Below are positions 1 to 12,380 of a stretch of DNA of 64,000 nucleotides, one piece after another. Under the pieces are notes generated by a model. That model was not told the origin of the DNA, made no database searches, and saw only the letters and a program-made list of their open reading frames with translations. This DNA comes from Eudromia elegans. Lineage: Eukaryota; Chordata; Aves; Tinamiformes; Tinamidae. The translations under genes and the position numbers were made by a program. Positions within the stretch are counted from its first letter, which is position 1, and the number at the start of each line of letters is the position of its first letter. Location: positions 1,831,961 to 1,895,960 of the forward strand of contig PTEX01000012.1 in NCBI GenBank assembly GCA_003342815.1, given 5' to 3'.

Positions 1-3000
1 GGGTGAGCTCAGCCAGAGTAGTGCGGTAGTTTCTTTGTTCTTTTCTTTCTCTCTCTCTGTCCCCATTTGCTGTCTCCTGTCCTGCATAACACAGCTCTTT
101 GCAACATTTTGGAGCTTACACGCTCTGTGTTCTTACTTTATAACACATAACGTAATAGGTTCTGGAGCATAATTTGGCTTTTTAGATACTATGGTTAGTA
201 ATAATGTTTTAAAAGGGTAGTGTTATATTTTGTTCAGATGGGCTCCACTTAGAGAAACAGGAGAAAATTAAAATAGGCTTCAGGAATTGGAGAAAGGACT
301 AAAACACATCTTGGCTTACTGGTATAGGAGCAGTATGTCTTAGAGGAGAGAGAAAAAGAGCAGAGGAATAAAGGATGCTTAAGTGAGAAGAGGATGGGGT
401 GAGCATCATGGAAACAGGAGAGGTACAAGGGAGACAGGAGAGGTGTGAGGTATAGACAGAGGTTCAACCACAATGACAGGAGTAGTTGGTGGCATCTGAA
501 TTGCACCTCCGAAGCTAGATGTCTTTTGCACAGAGGGCAGTACTTTAATAAAATCCTTGTAAATGAAGGATGAGTGTTCATTTTGTGTGTGCTGTCAGTG
601 AGGATCCTTCATTTTGGAAGGCAGAGTGGGCCTGTCTCCAGGGTCATCTGAAAGCTGCCATGCATCAGATTAAGAGCTGTACATGGATAATAAATATAGG
701 CTATCTCAGAAGTGTATATTTTAGCAGATATACAACTGGAGGAGAAATACTGTTTTTCTAAGATCTATCCCGAAGAGGATAAGTTTCTGTTTATAATGTG
801 GTAGTTTCAGGCTACACGATACCAACAGTATATCCACCAAGTGTGCATTCACTCCAGATGTCAGCAATGTGAGAAACAGTTGAGCTTGTCTGGGACATTT
901 CTTTTAAGAAATGTGGGGGGTAGAAATATTTTCTACTAGGAGGCGCATTTCCTAATGGCTTGAAAAGTAAATATTCAAATGTTCAATTATTTTGAAGTAG
1001 GTGGGAGTTGTGAAGAATGCCCTCTGACTAACCACTATGTCTTTCTGGTGGGGAGATGTGTTTCCATTTACAAGTGCCAAGTCCTGACACTTTCACTTTT
1101 TCCAAATGACAATTAACATAAAACATCCCCAAAGGAAAAATAAAAGCTAATTTTCAGGGCCAGTTTTCATTAATCATTGTTTTATGTGTTATAATGCAAT
1201 AGTCTGTAAGTTCACACATAGCCCTCCACCTATGTATGCATGGAGCTAAGGGCTCTGCTCATATAAGAAATGGCAGTCAATGCAGAAGAGAGATGATTAT
1301 CTAAAAGGCAACACATTGGGGTTTTGTGTAGCTGTGATTTTCAGTTTCTGAGTTGATGCCCAGTGAAATTTCCTCTTCAAGAGCACTCTGTGAGCCTCCA
1401 TGCAGCTAGAAAACAGTGGTTGCTTTTCCTAAACATTGCTGGGAAAGCTCTAGGGATGAGCATTGATAACCACTGACCTCCTTGTTAGAGCTGAAGATTC
1501 ATGAGTTAGGAGAGAAATATCCTAAACGGGACTGTGGGTTTAGAACCACATAAACCGTAGGAAGAGGGGAGAACCTGACATAGAAAACTTTTCTGTGAAA
1601 TTCACAATACAAATGACAGAGGATTTCCTACAAGAAATGTGATTCTGGGCTGATTTTTCACTGTGGGAACTCTGAAGTTGTGTTTCTGATCAGAGAGGTG
1701 GTTCCCAGCACGTCCACAACCGCTAGCAGAAGCCTCCCGCACTTCCCCCGGTGACGATGGGCAGCCCTTCAGCAGGAACAGCATGGGTTTCACTGCTCTG
1801 CTGCCAGGTTTGTGCCAGAAGCAGTTCCAGAAGCAGTGGCCTGGCTTTCTGAGATGATACCTTCGTATAAATTGGAATGAAAAAGGTAGATAGAGGGGAG
1901 AAATTCTCTTTCAGTGACTGTGGTGGAAGAGACCTCCTTCTTGCCATGGATACTCCGTGCAGCAGTCTCCCCAACACGTGCTGGCTTTGGTCTGACCATC
2001 CCACGGTTTCCTAAAATGATGAATGAGGGAGGCACAGGCGAGATTTAGGGAGCAGAAGCAGGACAAGGCTGCACAATGATGTGAGATGAGATGATTTGGT
2101 GCTGGGAGATGGGACGAGAGACCAAAAAAGAGAGCAATTTCCATAGATAAGTGGTCCTGATGAAGAGAACAGGGAGGAAGTAAAACGAGAATGCAGCAGG
2201 AAAAGATATGGTATGATATAAAGTGAAAGAAAGTGTATAGAGTGGGATAAACAGAAGAAAGTAACAGAAACAGAAGAAGTAGAAAAAGTGCCTTACAAAA
2301 AGAAGAAAATAAATCAGTTGCTGATAAATGTAGCAACAGTACACTATTTTTAAGTACAAGGCCTTCAAGAAAGAGAATATATTTGTAGAACTAAATTTTA
2401 ACCTTGTTTATTATGACTGTTTTGCTCAGACCTAATAATAAATGAAATTATTTGACAAAATGAGAAGCTTCTTTCATACTGAGATGTGTGCCAGGCTTTA
2501 CCATCACAAACAAATTTTTAGAGCTGAGCTATAGAAATAGATAAAATGAAAGTGCTGACACAACTTTAACCATGATAATCAGAATATGCCTCAAAAATCA
2601 CAGGAAAAGTTTTACTGTGTTACATCACAGGGATTCCAGTATATACGACTTAGACTGTCTGCGGTTAAGGTAGGATTTGGACTTCTTCCTATATTAAAGG
2701 GGAGAAAAGGGTAGCTCTCTATTGCATTTGTGCTTGCTCACTGAATCACAAGATCTCATTCATCCTAGTTCTTCTCTTCCCTCTCCTCCATCCCTTTCCC
2801 CGCCTTTCCTCCCAAACTGAGAGGCATTAGCCAGCCCTGCAGGCTTCTGTTTCATAGGTGAATCCTCCAGTGCACTTTATCATAATGGTAACAGTGTTTC
2901 GGTTTCCCGGCTAATTGCTCTCGAGATGGCATGTAGGTCATCAGCTCATCACGGGCTTTGTCTTCCTCTAGGAGTGCTGAGAAGCGTACATCGCTGTGGG

Positions 3001-3587
3001 CTTTAAGGGTCTCTTGAAGGTGGGTGACAAATCCGGCTTGTCTCTCTGCACCTGCAGCACAGCTTTTTGCTCTTTGCCAGACAGAAATAGCAGGTGGTTC
3101 CCCTTATAGAAATAATTTATGGAAGTTAAGCTCTTACATTCTTAGTTTTGATCCTGCCTCATAAACCCAAGTTGAGGCAGTAGTCAGCTCTTTTATGCTT
3201 TCTGCTGAGAAATCTCTTCAGGAAAAAAAAAATACTGTAGAGAAAGAGCTTTCTACATCTGCTGAAGAGTTAAAATCACTGCTTGGCTCAGAAGAACTAA
3301 AGAGCTTTGTATATGTTGGGAACTAGAGCACAGCTGAATCAGGGCATGTATAATTGAGTATACTTTTTATTTCAACTTCATTCTCTCTCACTTGAGAGGA
3401 GAAGTAAATCCATTTTCCCTAGTCCAGCATGAACTCTGGTACGAGTGGAACAGTGTAAGACTTCTTGTTTTCACAGGCTTTTAAGAAAATCAGTGCTGGC
3501 CACTAATGTCAGACTGATGTTTCCTTTTTTTACTGCTGGAAGGAACTTGCTGAGTGATGTTGTCCTGACCGCCCTTTTGCCAGGGCT

Positions 3588-3860
3588 GTGCGTGTAAGGC
3601 TGCGGGTGCCGCTCTCCAGTCCTTCACAGCACCTTCACCTGGCTGTAGCTCCACTGCCTGGGCCCTTGCTGGCCCTCGCGACGCTCGTGGGGTGGCGATT
3701 CAGAGCCTGCCTCAGGCTCGGCCCCGCGGGCCCCTGGCAGCGTGTCTGCCCCTGCCTTCCCCCGGCGAGGAGGAGCAGAGCGTCCGGGAGGAGGAGCAGA
3801 CCTCCCCGTCTCGCTTGCTGGGGTCTGCTGGTCTCCTTGCCACAAGGTGGCTTCTGATTT
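3588..3860. other. GC/CpG-rich islet, upstream region
   Basis: A locally GC-rich block with many CpGs sits in AT-rich flanks. Open frames on both strands here reflect the lack of AT-rich stop codons and have no recognisable motif. It may be an unmethylated orphan CpG island or a GC-biased conversion spot. No gene is supported. Confidence 0.4.
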
Positions 3861-4439
3861 TGCAAGGTAGAATGCGTCGGCTGTCAAGCCCAGCTCAATT
3901 TTGTAGTTTTTACGGAACAAAACTAGGGTTTATGGCAAGACACCATATATCACTCGCGGATATATGTGAGTTATATATACGCCTTTTACCTGAAGAAAAG
4001 GGCAGAATGGAGATAGAGGAAGGAAGGGAAGCTGCTCCTATGGCCGATGCCTAGGGTGTTTTAGTTGGCCCCTTTGCTGATGTGTCCTCTCCCGAAGATC
4101 AGGCCTGAGGAGCGTTAGTTATCGCACTCAGCATGTTTCCACGTAGTAGGAAGGAAGGTAAGAGTGCAGGTGAGAATGCAAAAAAAAAAAAGGAAGTTTA
4201 CAATTTAGATGTTTTCAAGTCAGCAGTGTCTGTTGAAATGTACTTCAGAGTACTTGAAAATTAGCTAAAGTGTTAGCGTTTTATTTTTGAAACTCGAGGA
4301 AGGAACAAGGAGGAAGCATCTGAGGGCACTAAAGAGGGGCAGGGGTGGATGCTGCCTCTCCCAGGGAGAAAGCAGGGGTTTTAGACTGTTATAGACCAGC
4401 TACTAACAAGTCAGAATAAATTATTAAATAGTAAGTACC

Positions 4440-5095
4440 TGGAGAGTAACTAGAGAATCCTCAAATGGATTTGTCATGAGCAAATTACGTCAAACTACTC
4501 TGATTTCCAACTTTGACAAAATAACTGGTGGAAAGGATAGGAAAAAAATATTACATGTGATGCGTTGTGACATTAGGAAGGCTTTTGACACTATTTCACA
4601 TGACATTGTACTATGTAAACTAGGGAAGTACTCTAAGGGAGTTCTCAATAAAGTGACTCCTAAAGTGGCTGAAAGGCCACAGTTAAGCTGGGGTTATCAA
4701 GGACTTGATGGTCCAAGTGGTGGGAGTCAGTTGTATGAAGGGGCCTGTCATGTAGCTTAATCTGTGCAATTTTTTTTTATAATGATTTGCATAATGAACT
4801 TGAACACACTTCAAAAATTGTGGATGACACTTGACTGGAAAGAGTGGTGAAAATTTTGGAGACAGCAGAATCAGAGTTTAAACTATTGTGGTTAAATTAG
4901 AGAAGGGCCTGAAATTGTTAAGATTACAATTCAGTTAAGTGAAATATGGGACACCTCAGCTCGGAAAGAAAAATCAGATGCTCTTTCTTGTAAAGAAGAG
5001 AGGAGCAAGCTAAGCAGCTGCGCTGCGGAATAGTATCAGTGTTCGTTTTTAATGGATGACAAATTAGGCAGTTCAGTGGCTCATTGCAAAGAATG
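4440..5095 (+). mobile_element. Ancient CR1-type LINE relic (RT region)
   Basis: The segment aligns by eye, in order, to the RT part of old CR1 elements. It has a start resembling the TTNLISFFDK region (here QTTLISNFDKITGG). At about 4570-4625 it has the motif DIRKAFDTISHDIV, matching DFSKAFDTVSHNIL of the family. A GTGGATGACAC near 4821 corresponds to the FADDT box. Near 5055 it resembles the segment following the LGVxVD motif. Frameshifts and stops occur after about 4760, and the frame must be changed several times. Both ends are missing. Divergence is far higher than in the copy at 14.8 kb, so it is an old insertion. The 3' limit is uncertain. Confidence 0.75.
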
Positions 5096-6939
5096 TAGGT
5101 GCAAAATGCCCAGACTCCAGAGGAGCAGGGAGGAGGATTGCTGTAGAAAACACGAAGAGAGATGGACTTGAAGGAATCACATTTTGTGAATTGAGCTGAG
5201 GAATTCTCTTTTTTTCCTGGACTCATCAAGTCACAAAAAAATCCACTACTCAAATACTATAGTATGCGTAGATGCAAGGTGAGACAGAATTAGCACCATC
5301 CAAAAATACAGGCAGAACAGACTGCAGAGAACTTCAAAGAGTTGTAAAACACTGGAAAAACTCGGAAAAGCTTTGGGGTTTGACTGTTTCATTAGCAAGG
5401 GAATTGGAATTCTTAATTCAACACCGCTGCTCCCACTGCCTCTACCCCTCGCGAGTTAATAGCAGCGCTCCTAGCCTGGCTGCTTCAACAACCCCTGATG
5501 ACACTGTCACAGGGCAGGCTTGTCCTCCAGGCCCTCCCGCCCTGGATGTGGCGCTGCCTTCCCCGGTCTTGCTGAGGAGCCAGCCCCAGGCCTCACTTTG
5601 GTGCTTACTTCCTTCTAGCGTATCTTTCAATACCCCTCCCCGACGCCCTCCCAGAAGATAATTCTAGCACAGGCTCGCCCATGTTGCCCTCGTGTTTATG
5701 TTCCTTGGAGCTCAGCTCTCCTGCTGTGAGCCCTGGTGCCACGGGTTGACATTGACGAGCCAAACTAGGAGTGGATGGAGCAAGCTTTTGCAGCTTCTTT
5801 TTCTCTTCAAGCTGCAGCTTGTTTGCAGCCAGGATCCCCAGTGAGCTGCTCCCTGAGCCGTTTTCCATCATTGCTGCTCTCAGGCTGTCGCTGATGCACT
5901 TTCTTGGACTACTGCACCTGCTCTTTCCACTCTGTCATTCTCCATGGAGGTTGTAGGCATCTTGGGCCAGATCTGTGGGTCAAGCTGATGGCCTAAAGGC
6001 AGCAAAGTGCCAACCTGATCACTAGTCATCCTGCCAGGTCACCTCTGTGCCTGGAGGGAATTGAGGTGAGAGGTGGAAAGTCCCCAGCTGAGACGGATGC
6101 TCCCAATCCCACTGCAGTTTCCTCTCCTGCATGGTAAGCACAGCCACTGCGTGCACCTCTGCTCTGCTATATGGTGGGAGAAAGTGACATCCCGTCGTAC
6201 TGGGCCTTTGGTGGTGTTGATTGGTCATGGTTTATACAAGAAAACTTCCTTGTTTGTGCACATGCTGCAACTTCTGTATGCTCCTCTAATGCATTAGCTA
6301 AGTAATCACTGTGTTGATAAAGAGTATAGGGGCAAGAGCTATAAATACATCTGGCAGGAGAGAACTGGAGAGGCTAATGATGTAAAAAGAGAAAATGAAA
6401 ATCTGTGTATTTATATTAGAGAAAAACACTTAAACAGATTCTCCCTCTTATTCCATATAAAATATATTCTAGCATTTAAGCTATTTGCAAAGTTTCAGTA
6501 CAAACCTTGCTGCATATGGAATAACTGTGGCCCATTCTAGAGTCCTGAGATGACTACAAGCTATAGGCACAACCTACAGCTGCGTTCTGTAAGAGAGCAC
6601 AAGCGTGAGTGCTTTGAGTATGTTGCTGGACTCCTAAAGTGTTTCTGAGGCAGTTGTGATTGAAGACACGATAGTGTAATTTTCTGGGAGTTCACATCCC
6701 TTTCAGCCACAGGAGTGCTAGGGTTTGGTTCGAAGCTTCCTGGGCTCTGCCACTGACCTATATAGGGTAACAGAAAAGTAGGAAATCTCTGATCCTTTGA
6801 GTTGCAGAATTAGAGAGCTCTCTTTTACTGTGTCAAGTGTGCACCAAAAAACAGGCGAGCAGGAAGCATGACAGAGACTTTTCTGCTTTTTTAATTCACT
6901 CTGCGCAGCCCTTTCCTTTGTTTTTGGCTGCTGCTCCGT

Positions 6940-7420
6940 TGAGGTCCCAGCTAAGGGTGTGAGCGAGGTCCCGCAGGAGCACTTGCAGTGCCCAGGGCAG
7001 ATGGGCACTTGCTGTCCTGGCCATGAACGCCCGCGCGTGTCAGGAGCTCAGCAGGAGAGGCCAAGAGGGGGCACAGACTCAGCAGAGGGTTTTCAGGACG
7101 GTGCCCACAGCCCCTTCATGCAGGCGGCACGTGGGCATCTCCCTGCGCGAGATGCAAGTGGCGGCGAGCTTCCCTGCAGAGCTGGTCCCCTGGGAGGCTG
7201 CTCTGTGCCCTCTTTCCCTCCTCGACAAGCTGCTTCCTCACGTTCTGCAGGGTTAGTTAATGCAGTGTGCCAGGAGCCGTCGCCTTGCGGGGCTGCATGC
7301 TGACCGTGCTGCTTGGCAGGCTGCAGTCAGGTGCAGCCGTGCCGGCCCGCGCCGTTGCTGCAGGGCGTTTTGTGGGGTCTCCAGAACCTTGTTCCTGCCT
7401 CTGTCGGGCAGGTGGGAGCA
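6940..7420. other. GC-rich islet, upstream region
   Basis: GC-rich with moderate CpG density across about 0.5 kb. Several overlapping open frames on both strands encode low-complexity Ala/Arg/Gly/Ser-rich peptides with no family match. No exon structure is apparent. Confidence 0.35.
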
Positions 7421-8854
7421 GGGAAGGGCTGATCCTCTCAGCTGGGAATAGAGGAAAGCAGTCCCGTTTGAGACAGAAAAGTGAGGGCTGCTGAGCAAAG
7501 ATGCCCTGTGATGCCGTTTGAGAATCAGTTGCAGAATCCAGATTTATGTTCCGTACCAGATGACAAATGTATCCTGCTGCCCTCTAGATCCTCGCTGTTG
7601 ACCAGTGCAGCTTACACTAGCTAATGGCAATGCCAGGGGGTGTCTAAAAGACCTACTAGCACAGCACAGAACTTGCTTTTAGTTCCCAGGAGGGGTTTCT
7701 TGGCGTTCTGAAGGGTGCAGTCTCACAGCCCTGCATCCTTCGACGCTGCTCGCCTGCAGTTAAGCCTGTAGCCTCCAGCTGTTTTAAGGGTCTGACCAGC
7801 AGTGTCCTCTTTGGGCTCCCTTCTTTAAGCAGTTGTTCTGGCTGCTTTCTGGGGCAGGCCTGGCTTGGTGTCTCCGGACACCTTTGCCTTTCCGCGCATC
7901 CCTGCGAGCCTGAACTTTCCCTGCCGCGGTGGTTCCCGCAGCAGCCGGAATTAAACACAGAGCTTGAACTTTCCAGCTCCAGGGCCCGAGCGGGCAGCAT
8001 GGAGCTGACAGACTGTCAGCCCTGGCGAGCTCCCCTGGGCACGGCGTGGTCTCGCATGCGGAAAGTTCCCCTTTTCTATTATTTTTGTCTTTCTCTTTAA
8101 TGTCAGAGTTCCTGGCAAAGTATAACTGACTCTTTTAAACGATAAATGGATTTCTTTCAGGTTCCTGGGGCCAATTCCACCCATCCCAGAGGTTCCCTGG
8201 AGGTCTGTGTGTGCATGCAGGGGTTAGGTTTGTTCAGAATGGTGCGGCGCTGTCCCTTAAATTCAGCCCTGGGCTTTGTGAGCCTGTGCTGTGGTCTGAT
8301 CCTGCCGTTCAGGATTACTCCTCCCGTACCTGTGAAAGTATAGGAGTATCTCACGCTCACTGTAGTACAGAACTATTAGTGTCTAATAATATAATCCAAA
8401 TTAGTTTCTACTTACCAAGTTACCTCCTTGCGCTAAATTTAAATTAGGGAAGTGTCTTGGATCTCAGATTAATTTACCTCCACCTTAAGCCTCCCTCCTT
8501 TAATCTTCTCCACTGCCCCAATCTGCCTTTTTCTCCTCATTAATCTTTTTTTTGTTGTTTCCTTGATATCGCTGCCAGGATCTGGAGAGCCCTCTGCGAG
8601 CAAACAGACTTTTCAAATCCTGCATGAAGCCGTGTGAGAAATCACTTTGTATCGTTAGTCAAAGGGCAAAGCAGGGTTAATCATTTCATTTCCACCGGAG
8701 AGGATGGATTTCTTATGCTCTTTGACACGAGCAGTAGGAGGAAGGGAGTCCTGGTGTCGTGGGCCATTCCCCTCATTTTCCAATCAATGTTCTCGTCTCT
8801 TCTCTTTCCCCCTGAACAATGCAGACTTAATTACATTTTTCAGTTAGGTACATA

Positions 8855-9070
8855 GGGTTTATTTGCATTATCAGTTATAATTAAAGAAAAATCCGTAGTA
8901 ATTACCGCCTAATATGCATTATCATTGTATGTAAATGTCGAACTCTCGCAGACAACCGTACGGAGTCAATTAAAGAAAAATGATATGCTTAAAATTAAAT
9001 TATTCAGACTTCTTCAGCTCCACAAGTATGAATCATTTTGGCAAAATATTCCTTGGATTTCAGAGATGCC
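8855..9070. promoter_or_regulatory. Candidate conserved regulatory block with octamer-like sites
   Basis: The stretch contains a perfect POU octamer ATTTGCAT at 8861-8868, an ATGCAT palindrome at 8914-8919, and the octamer variant ATGTAAAT at 8929-8936. AATTAAAG-type AT-rich motifs also occur. CpGs survive in an otherwise AT-rich segment (around 8938, 8948 and 8958), and low-complexity decay is absent. This texture is typical of developmental enhancers, but conservation cannot be tested here. Confidence 0.3.
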
Positions 9071-10639
9071 TGAGCTTGACGAGCCAAGTTGTCATTTATA
9101 ATGCATGTTCTGTTTTACCCACACTCTGCTTTTCATCATTTCTGAGTGTTTCTTCTGCAAAGCTGCACTGACATTTGGTAGGGATTTTTTATTGACTTGA
9201 GAAAATTAACATTTACTAGCACCACATCCTAATTTCTTTTATGCTGCACTGAGATGCCGTCAATAATAAAAGCACATTTTTGAAATCATGATCGTGCCTG
9301 CAGCCGGCTTCCTTTATAAAGGAGTACGTATCCTCATGTTTAGGAGTCAACCTGACACAAAGATGTTATTCTCTTGGTGAGAGTGAGATTTTAATTAAAT
9401 CTGTGTGTGTTGTTGAGACAAGGCTGATGACTGGAGCATGCTGCCCTCTGCCTACAGGATGTAAGAAGTCTGTGTAGTTACTCTCTGTCTCCAGCCTCTC
9501 GGGTGAGTCGGTGTGAAGCTCCCGTGCAGCCGCCTTGGCGCACGTCGGGGTTCCCCCGCCTCGTGCAAGGCTCTTTGCAGCACGGGCGTGTGAAATGCCT
9601 GGTTTTCGAGGGGTTGGCTGCTCCCCCAGCTGCCCAGTGAAGCTCAATGGCTGGCGAGATGTCGGAGTCCTCCTCTCTGTGCAGAGTGCTGCCCTTTGGC
9701 TGTGGCAGGTGGGAGTCCCCCTGGCCCGTCTGTGCCAGGGCTGCCTAGAAACTAAAGAAACTATTTTCCATAAGGAACTGGAAAATAACCAAATATCTTC
9801 AAAGTTTTTTATTTATTTTTTGTTTTGTTTTGTTTTCTTTACAAATAAAGCTTTCTTGGGTAATGGATATTGCATTAAATTAAGTTCCGTTCACTGTTTT
9901 GGACCTAATGGCTTGGAAGGATGAGAAAAGTAATTCTTTACTTTCCCTGCTTTTATGCATGCTGTCTGCTTCTTCATATAGGGATCTTATGTTGCATCCT
10001 TTTTCTGTGATTAAGTAAAGGAAAGAAAATTACTTTTTTCTGCCCCTCTTTCTCTCTGTCTCTTTTCCAGCTCTTCTGGCTGGTCCCTTTTCCCCCTTGG
10101 TTCAGACAGGGAAAGCAAAAGCCGGCGGCTGGCCCGGCCGAGGCTGCTTTGCAGGGATTCAGGCCCTCTCATGCGTAACTGTCCTCTCCCATTTAAAGCC
10201 TCAGAATAAAATGCAAGAAGTGATTTTTCTTTTTAGTGAATTCCATAAATATTTGAAATGAAACTCGATGTATTATTTCATGAATTGTACATTATTTATT
10301 TTAAGGCTGGCTTTAATGATAAAGCCTGAATTTTTATGTGGAAAGCAAAGGGAGAAAATCCCACTTTCCTTTCTATGAATGCTAAGTGCAAAAATTAAAA
10401 TTAAAATGGATGTTGGACGCATGTTCTAGGTTTCTGTTATTTGTGGGATTTACTGGGAAACTGTTAGGTTCCGAGTTATTTGGGTGGTAAACGTGCACTG
10501 CAAGTTGTGCAGAGTCACAGGTGAAACGGGGCTCAATAGGTAGATTTGGCAGGCGCTTTTCATGGTCTATATTTAAAGAGGTGGAAAGAAATATTGGATT
10601 TACTCTCTTTTTTCCTTGTCTTTTCCACTGCCTTCCAGC

Positions 10640-10890
10640 ATGTCGTTGTGAGAGGGAGGCTGCCCTGCCGCGGCTTGGTCCAACACAGAGCCGCAAACAC
10701 AGGGGTTGGGATTCCCCGGGAAAGTGCCGGCTCTTGCCAGTAGAGGGAGTCACTTAACGCCAGTTTGGGCCCTCGCATCCTCATGCGGGAGCGGCCCGGG
10801 CTGTGCGGTGGCGGTGCGCGCGGCCCCGGGGGCGGCGGGAGCCTGCGCGCCCTTGGCCTCCCCGCGGGCCCGACACGGGGCTTTTATACC
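10640..10890. other. Dense CpG islet 15.5 kb upstream of GRIP1
   Basis: About nineteen CpGs lie within 10771-10880 alone, a density comparable with the GRIP1 island. The islet ends abruptly at a tetranucleotide microsatellite. No coding motif is recognised. A sequence near 10737-10749 (GCCAGTAGAGGGA) resembles a CTCF core with one or two mismatches. It could be the promoter of an untranslated upstream exon or a non-coding RNA, or an orphan island. Confidence 0.5.
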
Positions 10891-10924
10891 CCGAAAACCC
10901 GTATCTGGGGTGCTGAGTGTGAGT

Positions 10925-10935
10925 GAATGAATGAA

Positions 10936-10970
<35 letters not shown>

Positions 10971-10972
10971 AT
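10925..10972 (+). repeat. (GAAT)3(AAAT)9 microsatellite
   Basis: Three GAAT units (10925-10936) are followed by nine perfect AAAT units (10937-10972), flanked on both sides by GAGT. The perfect array suggests a young, probably length-polymorphic repeat. A consensus AP-1 site TGAGTCA (10972-10978) begins on the last base of the array. Confidence 0.95.
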
Positions 10973-11998
10973 GAGTCAGTGTTATCATGTAACACTCGGG
11001 GGTTTATTTATTTTTCAAAAGGGAGGAGATTTGACTATCCCCTCGCTGCTGATGCGTCAGTGAGGAGGGCTGTGTTCACTGTTCTGCTGTAGATCTGATC
11101 TCCCTGCAACAAGGGAAAGATCCGTGTCCCTTGTTACTCATTTCTGTCCGCAGAAAATCTCTGATTAAAAAAAAAAAGAAAAAAAAAATCTATTAAATGT
11201 ATATTGTGCAGGACCTGATCCTTAAAAGAATAATGTCACATTAGCCCCCCAATGCCAAATTTCTAGGCCTGTAACTGGCAGGTAGGATCACTTCTCTTCC
11301 ACCTTCTAGTTTTCAGAGAAACAAGCTCTTTCGGGAGAGCTTTCCCCTCCGCTGAAAGGTTGCGGGTGCTCCACGTTTCTCTCTTTCCACTTTGTCTGTT
11401 TTTTGGGGAGGAACAAACTATCTCCTTTCAAAAAGAGCCCCTAAGTGCTTTTTTGGCATAAGTCAAACAGTCTTCCTTATGCCTTACAGGAGAATATTCC
11501 TAGTTATTTTTAAATAATTCCAAGCTTGTTGTTTGGTACCACCTGCCTGCCCGTTTGTGGCCAGTTTTCACTAATGCTGCGGTGCTGAGCACGTAGAATA
11601 TCTGGAGCTGGAGGTAAGAGGAGAAGCATTTAAGATCCCTTATGAAACCAAAGCTTTCCTTTATGGCACTTGTTTAATAGCCTAACCTAGCAGAGGAGCC
11701 TGGGGACTGGCTCTTAACCTTGAGAATAAACTTGAGAAAAGGCTGTGAAGAGGATTTATATGGGGATAAATTTAGCAATGCGCTGAAGCTGGTTTTCTCC
11801 TGAGGTGTGGTCTGTGATTGCTGTTCAACAGAGAGGCTTAAAAGATCCCAAGCAATTCTTTCATTAATTGTTTTTAGAAAAAGGTGCATTTCTCTCTGTG
11901 CTCAGCTTTAGAAAGTAATGAGAAGAGTTGTTTTGGATATAGTAATATTTGCAAGAGCTATGTTTTTTTAGTATCCAAAGTTTCCTATTTTTTTATAC

Positions 11999-12065
11999 CT
12001 TATTTATTTATTTATTTATTATTTATCTTTATTATTTACCTTTATTATTTATTTATTTTATTAAA
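11999..12065 (+). repeat. Imperfect TTTA-rich simple repeat
   Basis: TTTA/TTAT units are interrupted by C and by TTATT phase shifts. The short open frame across it encodes only a Leu/Ile/Phe/Tyr run and is not a gene. Confidence 0.9.
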
Positions 12066-12129
12066 GCAAATCCCTAAAACGCAGTGTCTGTGCATGTGAG
12101 ATGGGTCCTCTACGTGATTCTGATTCTTC

Positions 12130-12380
12130 GATCCCATTGATCAAAGGCAAGGCCTTTGCTTGTCAACAAAATGATTCATTAGCTCTTTCATCAAATAACT
12201 CCCTGTACCTGGCACCACCTTTGCTGTGATTTTGAACGGACTATTAAAGTGTATCATATTGTATCTTTCTTTTCATTGTTTTAGTAACTTTTAATCAAGA
12301 CTGTCTTTTATTACCCTGGTTCTTAGAGCTGTTTTGCTGTATCATCTCATTTCCTTGTCATTAGATATGTCCCGTCAGTG
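12130..12380. promoter_or_regulatory. Candidate regulatory block with TCF/SOX and forkhead-like sites
   Basis: CCATTGATCAAAGG at 12134-12147 combines a SOX-type ATTG with a TCF/LEF core (GATCAAAGG, 12139-12147). TGTCAACA at 12161-12168 fits a forkhead core. The block is unique sequence without repeats or open frames. This rests on motif content only. Confidence 0.25.

Noticed and set aside
6725..6740. GGTTCGAAG resembling a tRNA T-loop
   Set aside because: Nothing upstream resembles the rest of a tRNA.
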